From positions 62,001 to 126,000 of the forward strand of contig CAJRBF020000015.1 in assembly GCA_907165275.2 (NCBI GenBank): a stretch of DNA of 64,000 nt, in the 5' to 3' direction. Under the pieces are notes generated by a model, which saw only the letters and a list, made by a program, of their open reading frames with translations, was not told where the DNA came from and ran no database searches. Made by a program: the position numbers and the translations under genes. This DNA comes from Zygaena filipendulae. Lineage: Eukaryota > Arthropoda > Insecta > Lepidoptera > Zygaenidae. The stretch's first letter is position 1. Every line of letters begins with the position of its first letter. Of this stretch, positions 17,740-27,204 are shown one piece after another.

Positions 17740-17877
17740 ATGATCGATCCGACAAGTGAATCATTTTGATTGGTATATATTGTATGGTCTGGACCATCGG
17801 AGTGATTTCGCGAGCGAGCACGTGCTCGCTCATTGCGAAAGAACGAAGTGGTCCAGAACATACAATATATACCTACT
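17740..17877 (-). repeat. Polinton right terminal inverted repeat (138 bp)
   Basis: Ends CAATATATACCTACT, the inverse of the left end, with one mismatch over 138 bp. It includes the same CACGTG-centred 20-bp palindrome. Confidence 0.93.
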
Positions 17878-17883
17878 GCCATC
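17878..17883. repeat. Target site duplication, right copy (GCCATC)
   Basis: Exact copy of 1149-1154 directly outside the right terminal repeat. Confidence 0.93.
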
Positions 17884-18324
17884 TATGACCAGAACCTAAA
17901 GGAGGACCCAACTTGGACGATAGAGAGCATCGCGGATGAAATTAAGCCTGCCTTCCGCAGACCCATGAGTGGGGGCAGATGCCAGCTGGTGGTACTGGAT
18001 TGTAGCCATCGTATGAGAGACGCGCTCGTGGCCAAGGAGAGACTCTTCATTGGGTGGGAGTCGGTGCTGGTGAGCGATCACCTGGGCATCACGTGCTGCC
18101 ACAAATGCCACCAGTACGGCCACCCTGCAAAGTTCTGTAAGGCGAAGGAAGACATATGCAGCAAGTGCGGAGGCAGCGGACACAGGAAGGATGCCTGCCA
18201 ATCGGAAGTAACGCGGTGTGCGACGTGCAAAACTTTTGGCAAACCGGACGCGCATGCCACTATGTCAACGGAGTGCCCAGCCAGGAAGCACGCAGAAGCG
18301 AGGTACGTCGCCACCGTTTTCTAA
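17884..18324 (+). pseudogene. R1-type LINE ORF1 (gag-like), 3' part
   Basis: The last 146 codons of the gag-like protein whose start is at 126-1154. Three zinc knuckles are visible: CCHKCHQYGHPAKFC, CSKCGGSGHRKDAC and the longer CATCKTFGKPDAHATMSTEC. They would bind element RNA. The stop TAA at 18322-18324 abuts the ATG of ORF2, the stop-start arrangement used by R1-type elements for coupled translation. The frame can also be read from inside the Polinton TIR, but that is incidental. Confidence 0.85.
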
Positions 18325-21300
18325 ATGGCAGGCACACCTCACACATTCAAGCTCGGCCAATTGAACTTGCAGGGCTCCCGCGCGGCAACCGACGAGCTCC
18401 CCGCGATTATGCGGGAGCGCGGTCTCGACGTCGCTCTCGTACAGGAGCATTATCCGAGGCCGTCAATCGTGACCGTCCAGGGCGCACCGTTAGCTAAGGC
18501 CGGCATCGCGGTACGGAGCGGCGACCTCACCTGCACGGCCCTGCATCACCTGTCGAATGCCCATTGCGCGGTGGCGCACATCAGCGGTGTTGGGCGGGGT
18601 CTCCACGTCGTGAGCGCGTACTTCCAGTACTCGGACGACGTCGCCGTGCACATTCACCACCTGCGCCGAGTACTGGAGTCTCTGCGCGGCCAGGACGTCG
18701 TCATCGGCGTGGACTGCAACGCCCATTCGCCGCTGTGGTTCTGCGAGCGCCGGCAGTATGAGGGGAGAGGGCCGGACACCGAGTATCGCCGAAACCAGGT
18801 CGAGGGTTTTCTGCTCGGCACTGGTCTCCGTATCGCGAACGTCGAGGGAGAGCCGCCTACTTTCTGTGGACCGAATGGTGCGTCTAACGTTGATCTCACT
18901 CTTACGCGCGGAAGCATTAGGGTGAGAAACTGGGCGGTGCATGAGGGAGCGAGTGTGAGCGACCACCAGCTCATAACATTTGATGTCTCGACCCCAGCAG
19001 CCGGCGTCCAGGCACCATCGGCGCGCAATCTCGCGGAGGAACCGAAGGCTTATCGGGACCGCGGAGTGGACTGGAAACGTTTTCGTGCTTGCCTACACCA
19101 TCGGATGGGGCGACTCGTGACGAGCGCTGGAGCTAACAGAGTCTGCTCCCACTTCTGTAACATCTTGGAGCGTACAGCTGGCGATTGTCTAGGCACAAAA
19201 AAGGCAAGGGATAGCACCGGGTACGAGTGGTGGTCTCCTGCCTTGGACAAACTTCGTGGGGAGCATGGCAGAGCGCGTAGGGTATGGCAGCGTGCCCGTG
19301 CCGCTGGGGGCGACGCTGAGCTCCGTCTCCGCGACGCATACCATGCGGTCCGCGGCCGTTACCGCAGGGCAATGGCCGAGGCGGAGCTCAGATTTAACAG
19401 GGACATTGCGGAGACCGGTAACCGCGATCCGTGGGGTTTGGCGTACAGGGCCGCTTCCGGTCGTGTGCGCCCGCCCTCGAACGTGGTTTCCGGTACTCGA
19501 TTAGTAGAGGGGTTCGCCGATAACGACATGGACGCGATGCGGGGTCTGCTGTACTCTCTGTGCCCCGACGATGACATCAATCGGGACTCTGCACACCATC
19601 GGCAGTTGAGGCTCGCGGCTGCGTGCCTCCCTTCGGGCAAGGATGCGGAACCGCTTAGTATGGGGCGCGTTTGGTGGCATATCAAACAAATGCCGAACAA
19701 GGCGCCGGGCCTCGACGGCATCACTGCTCGCATTCTACGGCAGGCGTGGCCTGCCTGTAGTAGTGAATTGACTTTCGCGATAACATCCTGCGTACGTGAG
19801 GGTGTCTTTCCCGGGGTTTGGAAAAAGGGTAGACTTATAGTCATCCCTAAGGGTAACGGCAAGCCCTTGACGGATCCGAAAGCGTATCGTCCGATAACGC
19901 TCTTGCCGGTTTTGGGCAAATTGCTGGAGAGGGTGATACTCGATTGTGTTCCGTCTATCGGGACCAGAGTGTCACCGAACCAGCACGGTTTTGTAAGAGG
20001 AAGGTCGACGGTGACGGCTCTTCAAGCCGTCCTTGGCGTGCCGCAGCGCACGACGATGCCGTATGTTCAGAGCATTATGCTAGACATCTCTGGGGCCTTT
20101 GACAACGCCTGGTGGCCGATGATCCTTGTAAAGACCAAGCAGGGCGGCTGCCCACCCAATGTGTACAAAATGCTCTTGGATTACTTCACAAACAGACTGG
20201 TGGGTATGTTTGTGGGGCACCAGGCGGTGTGGAAGAAATCCACTATGGGATGCCCCCAGGGCTCTGTCCTGGGCCCGGCGCTGTGGAGCGTCCTTATTGA
20301 TGACCTCCTTAGGATACCGCTTCCGGATGGGTCAAGGATTGTCGCATACGCGGATGATGTTACGGTTTTGATAGAGGGGCGGTCCAGGGCGGATATTGAG
20401 CGGAAGGCGGACGAAATACTCAAGGCTGTCGCTGACTGGGGAACGAGAAATCGTCTGGGATTTTCCCCTGCTAAATCCCAGGCGATGATGCTCAAGGGCC
20501 GTTTTCAGCGACCGCCAACTATCCGTCTGGGCGGCGCTTCGGTGAAATCCGTGACTGAGGCGACGCTGCTGGGTGTAGTGATCGACAACACCAGATCGTT
20601 CGCTCAGCATGCGAGGTACATGGGCGAGCGTGCGGCAAACTGCTTCGGCAAAATGTCGCGCGTCTCGGCGAGTTCGTGGGGCGTACGATATAAGGCGTTG
20701 AGTTTTATGTATCGTGGTACGTACGTGGCCACAATAACATATGCAGCTCTGGTCTGGTTCCGGCGGGCGGCGCTTCACGTCGTCCGCAGCCCCCTTTTGC
20801 GGACACAAAGACCAGCGTTGATTCTACTGACAAAGGCATACGGCTCTGTCAGCACTGCTGCCCTCCCGGTCCTGGCGGGAGTACTCCCTGCGGATCTGGA
20901 GGTCACACGTGTCGGCAGACAGGAAGACACTAGGGCGGGACTGTGCGGCAAGGAGTGGCGCAGGCGTAAGCGGGATGTTCTCGCGGAGGTTGTCGCGGAA
21001 TGGCAGGCGCGATGGACTAGTGAGTCCAAGGGGCGGGACTTGTTCCGCTTCTTCCCGGACGTGGGCGCGAGGCTAGACGCCAAGTTCGTGGAGCCGGACC
21101 ACGTGGTCTCTCAGCTGCTGACTGGACACGGAATGTTCAGAGGGAGGTTGCGGGACCTATCCCTGAGTGAGACCGGCTTGTGCCATTGCGGGCACGCCGA
21201 CGAATATCGGGACCACGTGCTGTGGGATTGCCAGCTGTACGTAGGGGAGCGCCTGGCGCTGCTGTCGCGAGTAGTGAAGACGGAGGCGGGACCGGTGTAC

Positions 21301-21399
21301 TACGGGGACCTGGTTAGTTCCGAGGGCAACTTCGCGGCTTTTAAGATCTTCGCGCGCCGATGGTTTCAGAAGAGGAAGTTGTTGGAGGAGCTGCGGTAG
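18325..21399 (+). CDS. R1-type LINE ORF2: endonuclease-reverse transcriptase
   Basis: An intact 1024-residue protein for target-primed reverse transcription. The APE-like endonuclease occupies about 1-230, with QLNLQGS, LVQEHYPRP, VDCNAHSPLWF, NVDLTL and SDHQLITF. The RT core includes APGLDGITARI (about 457), FVRGRSTVTAL, LDISGAFDNAWW, CPQGSVLGPALW and the catalytic AYADDVTVLI (about 675). A C-terminal Cys-His motif CHCGHADEYRDHVLWDC (about 952) is typical of R1-like proteins. No stop or frameshift is seen, so the ORF could be functional, although its ORF1 partner is split by the Polinton. Confidence 0.93.
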   Translation: MAGTPHTFKLGQLNLQGSRAATDELPAIMRERGLDVALVQEHYPRPSIVTVQGAPLAKAGIAVRSGDLTCTALHHLSNAHCAVAHISGVGRGLHVVSAYFQYSDDVAVHIHHLRRVLESLRGQDVVIGVDCNAHSPLWFCERRQYEGRGPDTEYRRNQVEGFLLGTGLRIANVEGEPPTFCGPNGASNVDLTLTRGSIRVRNWAVHEGASVSDHQLITFDVSTPAAGVQAPSARNLAEEPKAYRDRGVDWKRFRACLHHRMGRLVTSAGANRVCSHFCNILERTAGDCLGTKKARDSTGYEWWSPALDKLRGEHGRARRVWQRARAAGGDAELRLRDAYHAVRGRYRRAMAEAELRFNRDIAETGNRDPWGLAYRAASGRVRPPSNVVSGTRLVEGFADNDMDAMRGLLYSLCPDDDINRDSAHHRQLRLAAACLPSGKDAEPLSMGRVWWHIKQMPNKAPGLDGITARILRQAWPACSSELTFAITSCVREGVFPGVWKKGRLIVIPKGNGKPLTDPKAYRPITLLPVLGKLLERVILDCVPSIGTRVSPNQHGFVRGRSTVTALQAVLGVPQRTTMPYVQSIMLDISGAFDNAWWPMILVKTKQGGCPPNVYKMLLDYFTNRLVGMFVGHQAVWKKSTMGCPQGSVLGPALWSVLIDDLLRIPLPDGSRIVAYADDVTVLIEGRSRADIERKADEILKAVADWGTRNRLGFSPAKSQAMMLKGRFQRPPTIRLGGASVKSVTEATLLGVVIDNTRSFAQHARYMGERAANCFGKMSRVSASSWGVRYKALSFMYRGTYVATITYAALVWFRRAALHVVRSPLLRTQRPALILLTKAYGSVSTAALPVLAGVLPADLEVTRVGRQEDTRAGLCGKEWRRRKRDVLAEVVAEWQARWTSESKGRDLFRFFPDVGARLDAKFVEPDHVVSQLLTGHGMFRGRLRDLSLSETGLCHCGHADEYRDHVLWDCQLYVGERLALLSRVVKTEAGPVYYGDLVSSEGNFAAFKIFARRWFQKRKLLEELR

Positions 21400-21579
21400 G
21401 CAGGCGGCCGAGTACAGGTGTACGTGTGAACGTCAAGCCCCAGAAAGGGGAGAGTGGCAACTAGGGACAAGGATCAGAGCAAAAAAAGAATGTGTAGGGT
21501 ACGGTGCGTCCCGGGCGACCGGGGCGTTCCGGCCCACGATTCGGTCCGTATAACCAAGATTGGTTGGTAGGACCCTGGG

Positions 21580-22161
21580 TTGGTGGAGGGTTGCCCCCGC
21601 CCCAAAAAGGAGCCCCCGACCTGCGTCAACTGCGGGGGGGCACACCCGGCCAACAGGGCGTCGTGCCCTGTCTTCAAAAGAGAAGCAAGAAACAAAAAGG
21701 CAGACACGGTCGCCCTGTCTACCGGCAGTCCTGTCGCCCCGCAAGTGGCGCAGGTGGCAGTGGAAGCCGGCGCCACCACCCTGATGGCGCCAGCAAATAC
21801 CCCGAAGCGGCGTGCTCCGGGTGCGGCGGCCCCTCCTTCCTCTTCCGGCGTGAAGAGGAAGAGAAAGAGGGGTAAAAAGAAGAAGAAGGGGAGCGAGGAG
21901 GGGGCTGCTTCAGAGCCCCCGGCGGTGCCCACTGGTCCGGCCACCGTCCCTCCCCAACCCTCATTGGCAGCAGCTCTTCCCGCTGCCCGCAAGCCCGGTG
22001 CTTCCAAGGCCCGGACTCCGGGAGCGGGCAAGAGCAACAAGCTCGTCGCCATCGAGATGGTGATCGGCGTCCTCCAAGATGTGCTGGTGGCCATCAGGGA
22101 CGACGCTGACCCCATCCAGATCATCCTGAGCGGGATGTCCCGCATCCTGCAGCAGGTGTGA
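21580..22161 (+). pseudogene. Jockey-like LINE ORF1 fragment (zinc-knuckle gag end)
   Basis: The frame holds a CCHC knuckle CVNCGGAHPANRASC typical of Jockey gag proteins. A Pro/Ala-rich stretch follows, then a basic run (KRKRKRGKKKKKG) and a helix near the C-terminus (LVAIEMVIGVLQDVLVAI). The N-terminal gag region is absent or out of frame. It stops at 22159-22161, 12 bases before the ORF2 ATG. Confidence 0.6.
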
Positions 22162-22172
22162 CTTCGCTCAGG

Positions 22173-24795
22173 ATGATCTACTGGAACGCCGACGGTCTTC
22201 GGGGCAGAACATCCGTCCTGAAGACCGTTCTGCGTGACCAGCAGATCGACGTGGCGTTGGTCTGCGAGACTCTCCTAAGGCCGACGACTAATTTAACAGT
22301 CGCCGGCTACCATGTCTATCGCCAGGACGACATCAGCCCCCACGGCCAAGCCTATAGAGGGCTGGCAGTGTTAGTCAAGCGAGGAGTCGTTCACCAACGA
22401 GTTCCCGCCGTGCAGCTCTCGGCGCTCAGAGCTCTGGGCGTCGAGCTTTGCATCACCGGCAACCCAATGCGGCTATACTGCGTGTATAAGCCGCCGCACG
22501 CAAGGTTCCAGCCGGGCGACATGCACGCCCTGCTGGAATCAAACCTCCCTACCGCCGTTGCCGGCGACTTCAATTGCAAGCACACGGCGTGGAACTCGAC
22601 CCTCGACTGCCCGAACGGCAGACGACTCCTCCGCGACGCCGAGGCCCACGGCTACGAGGTCGAAGGGCCGGAAACACCTACTCACTATCCGGCCCAGGCG
22701 TCGCAAAATCCTGACGTCATCGACCTCATAGCTCACCGTGGGCTCCCCTGCCGGCCCTCTATAGAGGCCCTTCCCGAGGACATGGGCTCTGACCATGTCC
22801 CGGTCTTGGTCGTCCTGGCGAACATGCCACAGAGAGTCTCGCCACCAACGCCACGCCGATCGATAGACTGGAGAGGCTTCTCCAGCTCGATGGCGACGAG
22901 CACCCCCTCGAGGCCCCTCGTCTCTCCGGTGGACGTTGAGCTCCTAGCTTCGGACATCACCGCCTGTGTTCAAGGCGCCCTTAACACCTCCTCGCGCACC
23001 ATGCCGACGGGGGGCAGGTTGCCCCCGCTCCTCGCCGACATCAAGAACATGTTAAGCGAGAAGAGGCGCCTGCGCAGGCGGTGGCAGCAATGTCGCTGCC
23101 CTCGGATGAAGACGGAGCTCAACGCCCTCACGGACAAGATAAAGGATGCCCTGAGGGAGCAAGAAGCCGACGCATGGGAGAGGCGCATTGAGGCGGCAAG
23201 CGAGGACTGGACCAGTGTCCATCGCCTCTGCCGCCAACTCTCTGGCGCCCGGCCCCCGATCAGACCGCTCACAGCGGACGACGGTACGCTGAGGTACCGC
23301 GCAGAAGACCGCGCGAAGATCCTCGCCGACCATCTCGAACGCCAGTTCCACCCGAATCCCACCGACGATGTGGAGCACGTCGCAGCAGTGGAAGCCCAGC
23401 TTCGGGAGTATTTCGCAGCGCCGATAGCGCCGGAGGAGGACCCAATCGTGTTCTCCCCCGGTGAGGTGCAGCGGATGACCCGAAAACTGAAACCGCGTAA
23501 GGCCCCGGGCGCAGACGGTATCACTAATACAGCGCTGCGTCACCTGCCGTTTCGCTCCATAGCGGCGGTGACGCGCCTGTATAACGGTATCCTGCGCACG
23601 GGGCACTATCCCACCGTGTGGAAAACCGGCAGGGTCATCATGCTGCCCAAACCGGGGAAGAATGTCGCTCTCCCCGGCAGCTATCGGCCCATTATGCTGC
23701 TGCCTACGCTCTCGAAGCTGTTCGAGCTGCTACTGCTGCGACGTATGTCTCCGCACATCGCTCCCAGAAGGGAGCAGTTTGGGTTCCGGGCGGAACACTC
23801 CACCACTCTCCAGCTGTCGAGGGTGGTTCAGCACATGACGGTGGCCCTCAATGAGAGGGCAACCACCGTCGCTGTCCTCCTCGACATGGAGAAGGCGTTC
23901 GATAGGGTCTGGCATGAGGGTCTTCTGCTGAAGCTATCGTCATCCGCGCTTCCCCGGCGTATAGTCCGGGTGGTGGCGTCCTTTTTATCCGACCGTCGCT
24001 TCTGTGTGGCGGTCGAGGACGTCACCTCAACCGAGCGTCTGATCGGGGCCGGCGTTCCACAGGGCAGCTGCCTCTCCCCGGCCTGTTACTCCCGATACAC
24101 TGACGACATCCCAGTGGGGGATGGGGTCGAGTTGGCTCTGTACGCCGATGACGCGGCGTACTACACCACAAATAAAAACCCGAAGTACGCCGCAGTGGAG
24201 ATTGTCGGTCAATGTCGGGAAGACACAGGCCATATGCGTCGGCAACATGAAACGCCCGCCGAATCCTCTCCGCCTCTACGGACAGGACATAGCGTGGTCC
24301 TCTCAGGTGAAATACCTGGGGGTCACGCTGGATCGTCGGCTCACGATGCAAACGCACGTGAGAAACGTCATCGCGAGCGCTCGCGTCGCGCGGTATCAGC
24401 TGCGCAGCGTGCTCGGCTCTCGGCTCCCTCTGAGGGTTAAAGTCGAGGTCTACAAGACCTACATTAGGCCCCGACTCACCTACGCCGCTCCGGCATGGTA
24501 CGCACTGCCATGTGCGTCCCTGCGCGCGAGCCTAGACTCCCAGCAAGCCATGGCACTGCGTGCCGCTGCCGGAGCTCCTCGTTACGTGAGGAACTCCGTA
24601 ATTCAGAGGGACCTGAGAGTCGAGCCGCTGGACAAGTTCGTCCAACGGCTCACCTCTCGGATGTTCGAGCGGGCGGATGCGTCGGACCACGAGCACATCC
24701 GTGGTCTGGCCCCCCTCCACGCCCGCCCACCCGAGGGGAAGCGATATCCGCGCGAGCTTATCGCTCGCGATGACAAGCCAACGCTGCCCACTTAG
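22173..24795 (+). pseudogene. Jockey-like LINE ORF2 with RT frameshift
   Basis: Endonuclease and RT of the Jockey clade. From the ATG at 22173: IYWNADGLRG, ALVCETLL, VAGDFNCKHTAWN, IDLIAH and GSDHVPVL in the endonuclease. The RT has KAPGADGITNTAL, LDMEKAFDRVWHEG, GVPQGSCLSP and LYADDAAYYT. At about 24195-24215 the frame is lost, with some codons missing between KYAAVEI and LSVNVGKTQA. The remainder continues in another frame to 24795 (VKYLGVTLD, then the C-terminal region). The lesion disables the RT. Confidence 0.8.
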
Positions 24796-25165
24796 CTTGG
24801 CTGACGGGACCTGGACGCCGCCCTGACGGGCGGCGTCGGCCCCGCCCCGACGACCCACGCGGTCCTTAGACCGCCCCCCAGTTCCTGTCCGTAGTGGCGG
24901 ACAGCGCAGGATTACCCACTGCAGGGGGCTCTGCCCCGACGCAGTTACTTCTAGCAGCAAGAGAAGGCCCACGCGAGAGCTTCATTCTAGTTATTCTGCT
25001 CGACTTAAGTGGTCGTAATAAGTGTTCTATTTCTATTGTATATATAGTATATGTGCGGTTGTAATAGCTATGTATAATAGTGAGAATAAAAGTATAGTTA
25101 ACTAGAAGATCTCTTTTCTTTACAATCATTACAAATACATGGGTATTTTCGCAACAGTTCGCAAT

Positions 25166-25169
25166 CTAT
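25166..25169. repeat. Target duplication CTAT, left copy (gypsy element)
   Basis: CTAT precedes the left LTR and recurs at 36868-36871 after the right LTR. A 4-bp duplication is usual for Ty3/gypsy elements. Confidence 0.75.
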
Positions 25170-26295
25170 TGCGATGCTGTGGCCCGGGGCGTCGTCTCGT
25201 GGCCACGGGCGATCGTATGTTTTCAGGAGGAGAGAGGTACGGCGGTCCCTATCCGGAATGAAACGCTCGGCTTACGGTGCTAGCGGGCGGATGCCCGTTT
25301 ATTTCCACTATAACTATCTACGAATACACTATTAATGACACAGGCTGCACTTAACGGCTACTCTTATACTACTACACAGTACACAGGCCCTACGGGGTTC
25401 GCGGTCGCTACGGTCGGACGGGCGGTCGGGAATCGGGGCAGGAAGGCGGTAGCGGAAGGGGCCGTGTGCTTGAGGACGGTCAGTGAGTAGGCGTGGGTGA
25501 GTATCGTCCCGGGGGCGGCGGGCAGGTGCGGCGCAGGGCGTCGGGGCGCCCTGGCGCAGACTGTCCGTCGTCCGCGGGGCCGGCGTGTCTGTCTGGGTTC
25601 GCCCCGGGGCGGCGGGCAGGTGCGGCGTAGGGCGTCGGGGCGCTCTGGCGCAGACTGTCCGTCACCGTCGGAGCTGGTGCGAGTAGCTGAGTACCCCTCG
25701 GGGCGCGTGTAGGTGAGTGGTATCCCCCCGGGGCGGCGGCCGGGTGCAGCGTAGGGCGTCGGGGCTCCCTGGCGCAAACGTCCGTCACCGTCGGGGCGTG
25801 TGTGGGTGTTGTTTTGGACGGGTCTGTGGGGTCTGGACGGAAGGAAGTCGGGAGTTCACCGCACTAGTGAGTCCGCTAAGCGTGGGGCGTCGCCAGACGG
25901 CGCGTGAGCGGCGTCTGGGTAGGCCGACAGAATGCGGGCACACTAGTGAGCGAGGATAGGTGTCGGACGAGGTATGTGTGGAGGCGGAAGCGGATGGTCA
26001 CTATACCGCTGAGTTCAGGCGCCGCTGTACACGTACGCTCTGTGGAGAGGCGCAGGGCGCACGTGCATGCAGCGCGGGAACCCGTCGGCAAGTGTCGGCG
26101 TCACGCCGGCCGGTCCGGCTTATATAGTCGCGGTAGCGGGGCGCAGGGCAGCGTGGCGGCGCGCTCGTTGTCGATGTGTGCGTCGCCGCAGCCCGCGCGC
26201 CGCGGTAGGTTGCTGTGCGCTCGGTGCCGGTGTGTGCGCCTGCGGCGGGGGACGAGGGATTCGTCACGCGGCGAGTGCGTGCCTGCTTCCTTACA
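25170..26295 (-). repeat. Gypsy 3' LTR (1126 bp)
   Basis: Starts TGCGATGCTGTGG and ends TTCCTTACA, matching 35648-36867. About 65% GC, with three units of a roughly 94-bp internal minisatellite at about 25500-25810. Read on the minus strand it follows a purine tract at 26296-26307. Confidence 0.85.
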
Positions 26296-26307
26296 CTCCC
26301 CCCCTCC
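26296..26307 (-). promoter_or_regulatory. Polypurine tract of the gypsy element
   Basis: CTCCCCCCCTCC on the plus strand is a G-rich purine tract on the minus strand, directly beside the 3' LTR, where plus-strand DNA synthesis would be primed. Confidence 0.8.
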
Positions 26308-27085
26308 GGATGAAGATTTTTGCGTGCCAAAAATCGCCGTCACGAGCGTCGCCTGGAACCAAAAAGGCCCGGGGGTGGTGTTCCGAGGGCCTGTGTAAAA
26401 GTTTTGCTAAGTCTAGTTACATATAACCGGTTTTATTGTTCAACTGGGACTATACTTTACATATTGTTTTACATCATGTACTGTAACTTATGTGCTTGTA
26501 TTCTACTCCTAGGTTAGGTATCCTGACTCCGTTCGGACCCCGCGGTACCTGTGGACTTATTCTGTTAACTACTACACTATGCTATTGTTTGCTCTCCGCT
26601 TAATCTAGATGGCGCCGGGATTAGCCGACTAAAAACCTATTTTGTCATTGTTCAATGTCTTGCGAAAATATATTATCTTCCGGTACTTGGAATATTATTT
26701 TTGGTTTTTCTGGATTATTACTATGTTGCAATGGTTTTTACTTTATACGGGAGTTTTACTTTACTGCGGTTCGGTCCGGTTATGTACATATTTTCGCAAT
26801 GACTACCTACTAATGGCAACTTAATTTTACTTCTACATGTGAACTTAGATGTAAGTTAAATAAAATAAATAAACGAAAAGAATAAAAAAAATAAAAATAA
26901 AATAAAACTGACGGGTCGGAGATTATTCTCCTAGGTATTTCGTTACCTCAGCTTTCTCTGTACCCTACTTGATATTAAAGCCTCAGAGTAAGTAAATATT
27001 ATACTAGTATAACCAATGTTGTATTTCGCTTAATGCCCTGTTATTCCTGTTGGTACAATAAACTAATATCAATAAACTAATATCA
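26308..27085. other. Non-coding 3' region of the gypsy element
   Basis: No gene. AT-rich after about 26600, with an A-rich run at 26870-26907 and a tandem duplicate of AATAAACTAATATC just before the nested LINE. It probably belongs to the gypsy 3' untranslated region, but part could be another old insertion. Confidence 0.4.
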
Positions 27086-27204
27086 GTTCATATCGAGCGC
27101 TTGTCTGGGCAGCACGTATACCGTGTCATACAGAGTTTTCAGAGATTGTCAACCTTTTCTCCGCTTAGTCAACTCATAAGTTCAACTCATTCAAGTACTT
27201 TATA

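Larger units (their letters stand above)
1155..17877 (+). mobile_element. Complete Polinton/Maverick (adintovirus-like) element with IAP gene
   Basis: A 16.7-kb AT-rich element with 138-bp terminal inverted repeats, AG...CT ends and a 6-bp target duplication. It carries the full hallmark set: protein-primed PolB, retroviral-type integrase with a chromodomain, A32/FtsK-type packaging ATPase, adenain-like protease, double jelly-roll major capsid and penton-like minor capsid. It also has a PLA2-domain protein, a fibre-like repeat protein, a spliced gene and a BIR-RING IAP. This is the gene content of viruses called adintoviruses, so the copy is best read as an endogenised or integrated virus-like element. 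The inverted repeats differ at one position and only PolB has a visible break (one TGA), so the insertion looks recent. It sits in ORF1 of an R1-type LINE. Confidence 0.95.
1..21487 (+). mobile_element. R1-type non-LTR retrotransposon, split by a Polinton
   Basis: A GC-rich LINE with a gag-like ORF1 followed directly by an endonuclease/reverse transcriptase ORF2 (stop and start abut as TAAATG at 18322-18327). Three zinc knuckles at the ORF1 C-terminus and a Cys-His motif after the RT are typical of the R1 clade. The Polinton at 1155-17877 sits inside ORF1. Removing it with one copy of the 6-bp target duplication leaves the ORF1 frame open, so the LINE was undamaged when the Polinton inserted. 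The 5' UTR starts at or before base 1. The 3' end is put near the A-run at 21481-21487, which is uncertain because a second LINE begins within about 100 bp. Confidence 0.8.
21490..25125 (+). mobile_element. Jockey-like LINE, 5'-truncated and decayed
   Basis: A second GC-rich LINE directly downstream of the R1-type element. It keeps the end of a gag-like ORF1, an ORF2 with endonuclease and RT, and a 3' region with AATAAA near 25085. It is 5'-truncated and has a frameshift or deletion in the RT region. The endpoints are approximate; I saw no clear poly-A or target duplication. About 65 bp of its 3' region (about 24992-25055) is nearly repeated at 54258-54312. Confidence 0.65.

Noticed and set aside
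25364..26426. Many GC-rich open frames on both strands, repeated at 35842-36961
   Set aside because: They lie in the two LTRs and are an effect of high GC and internal minisatellites.
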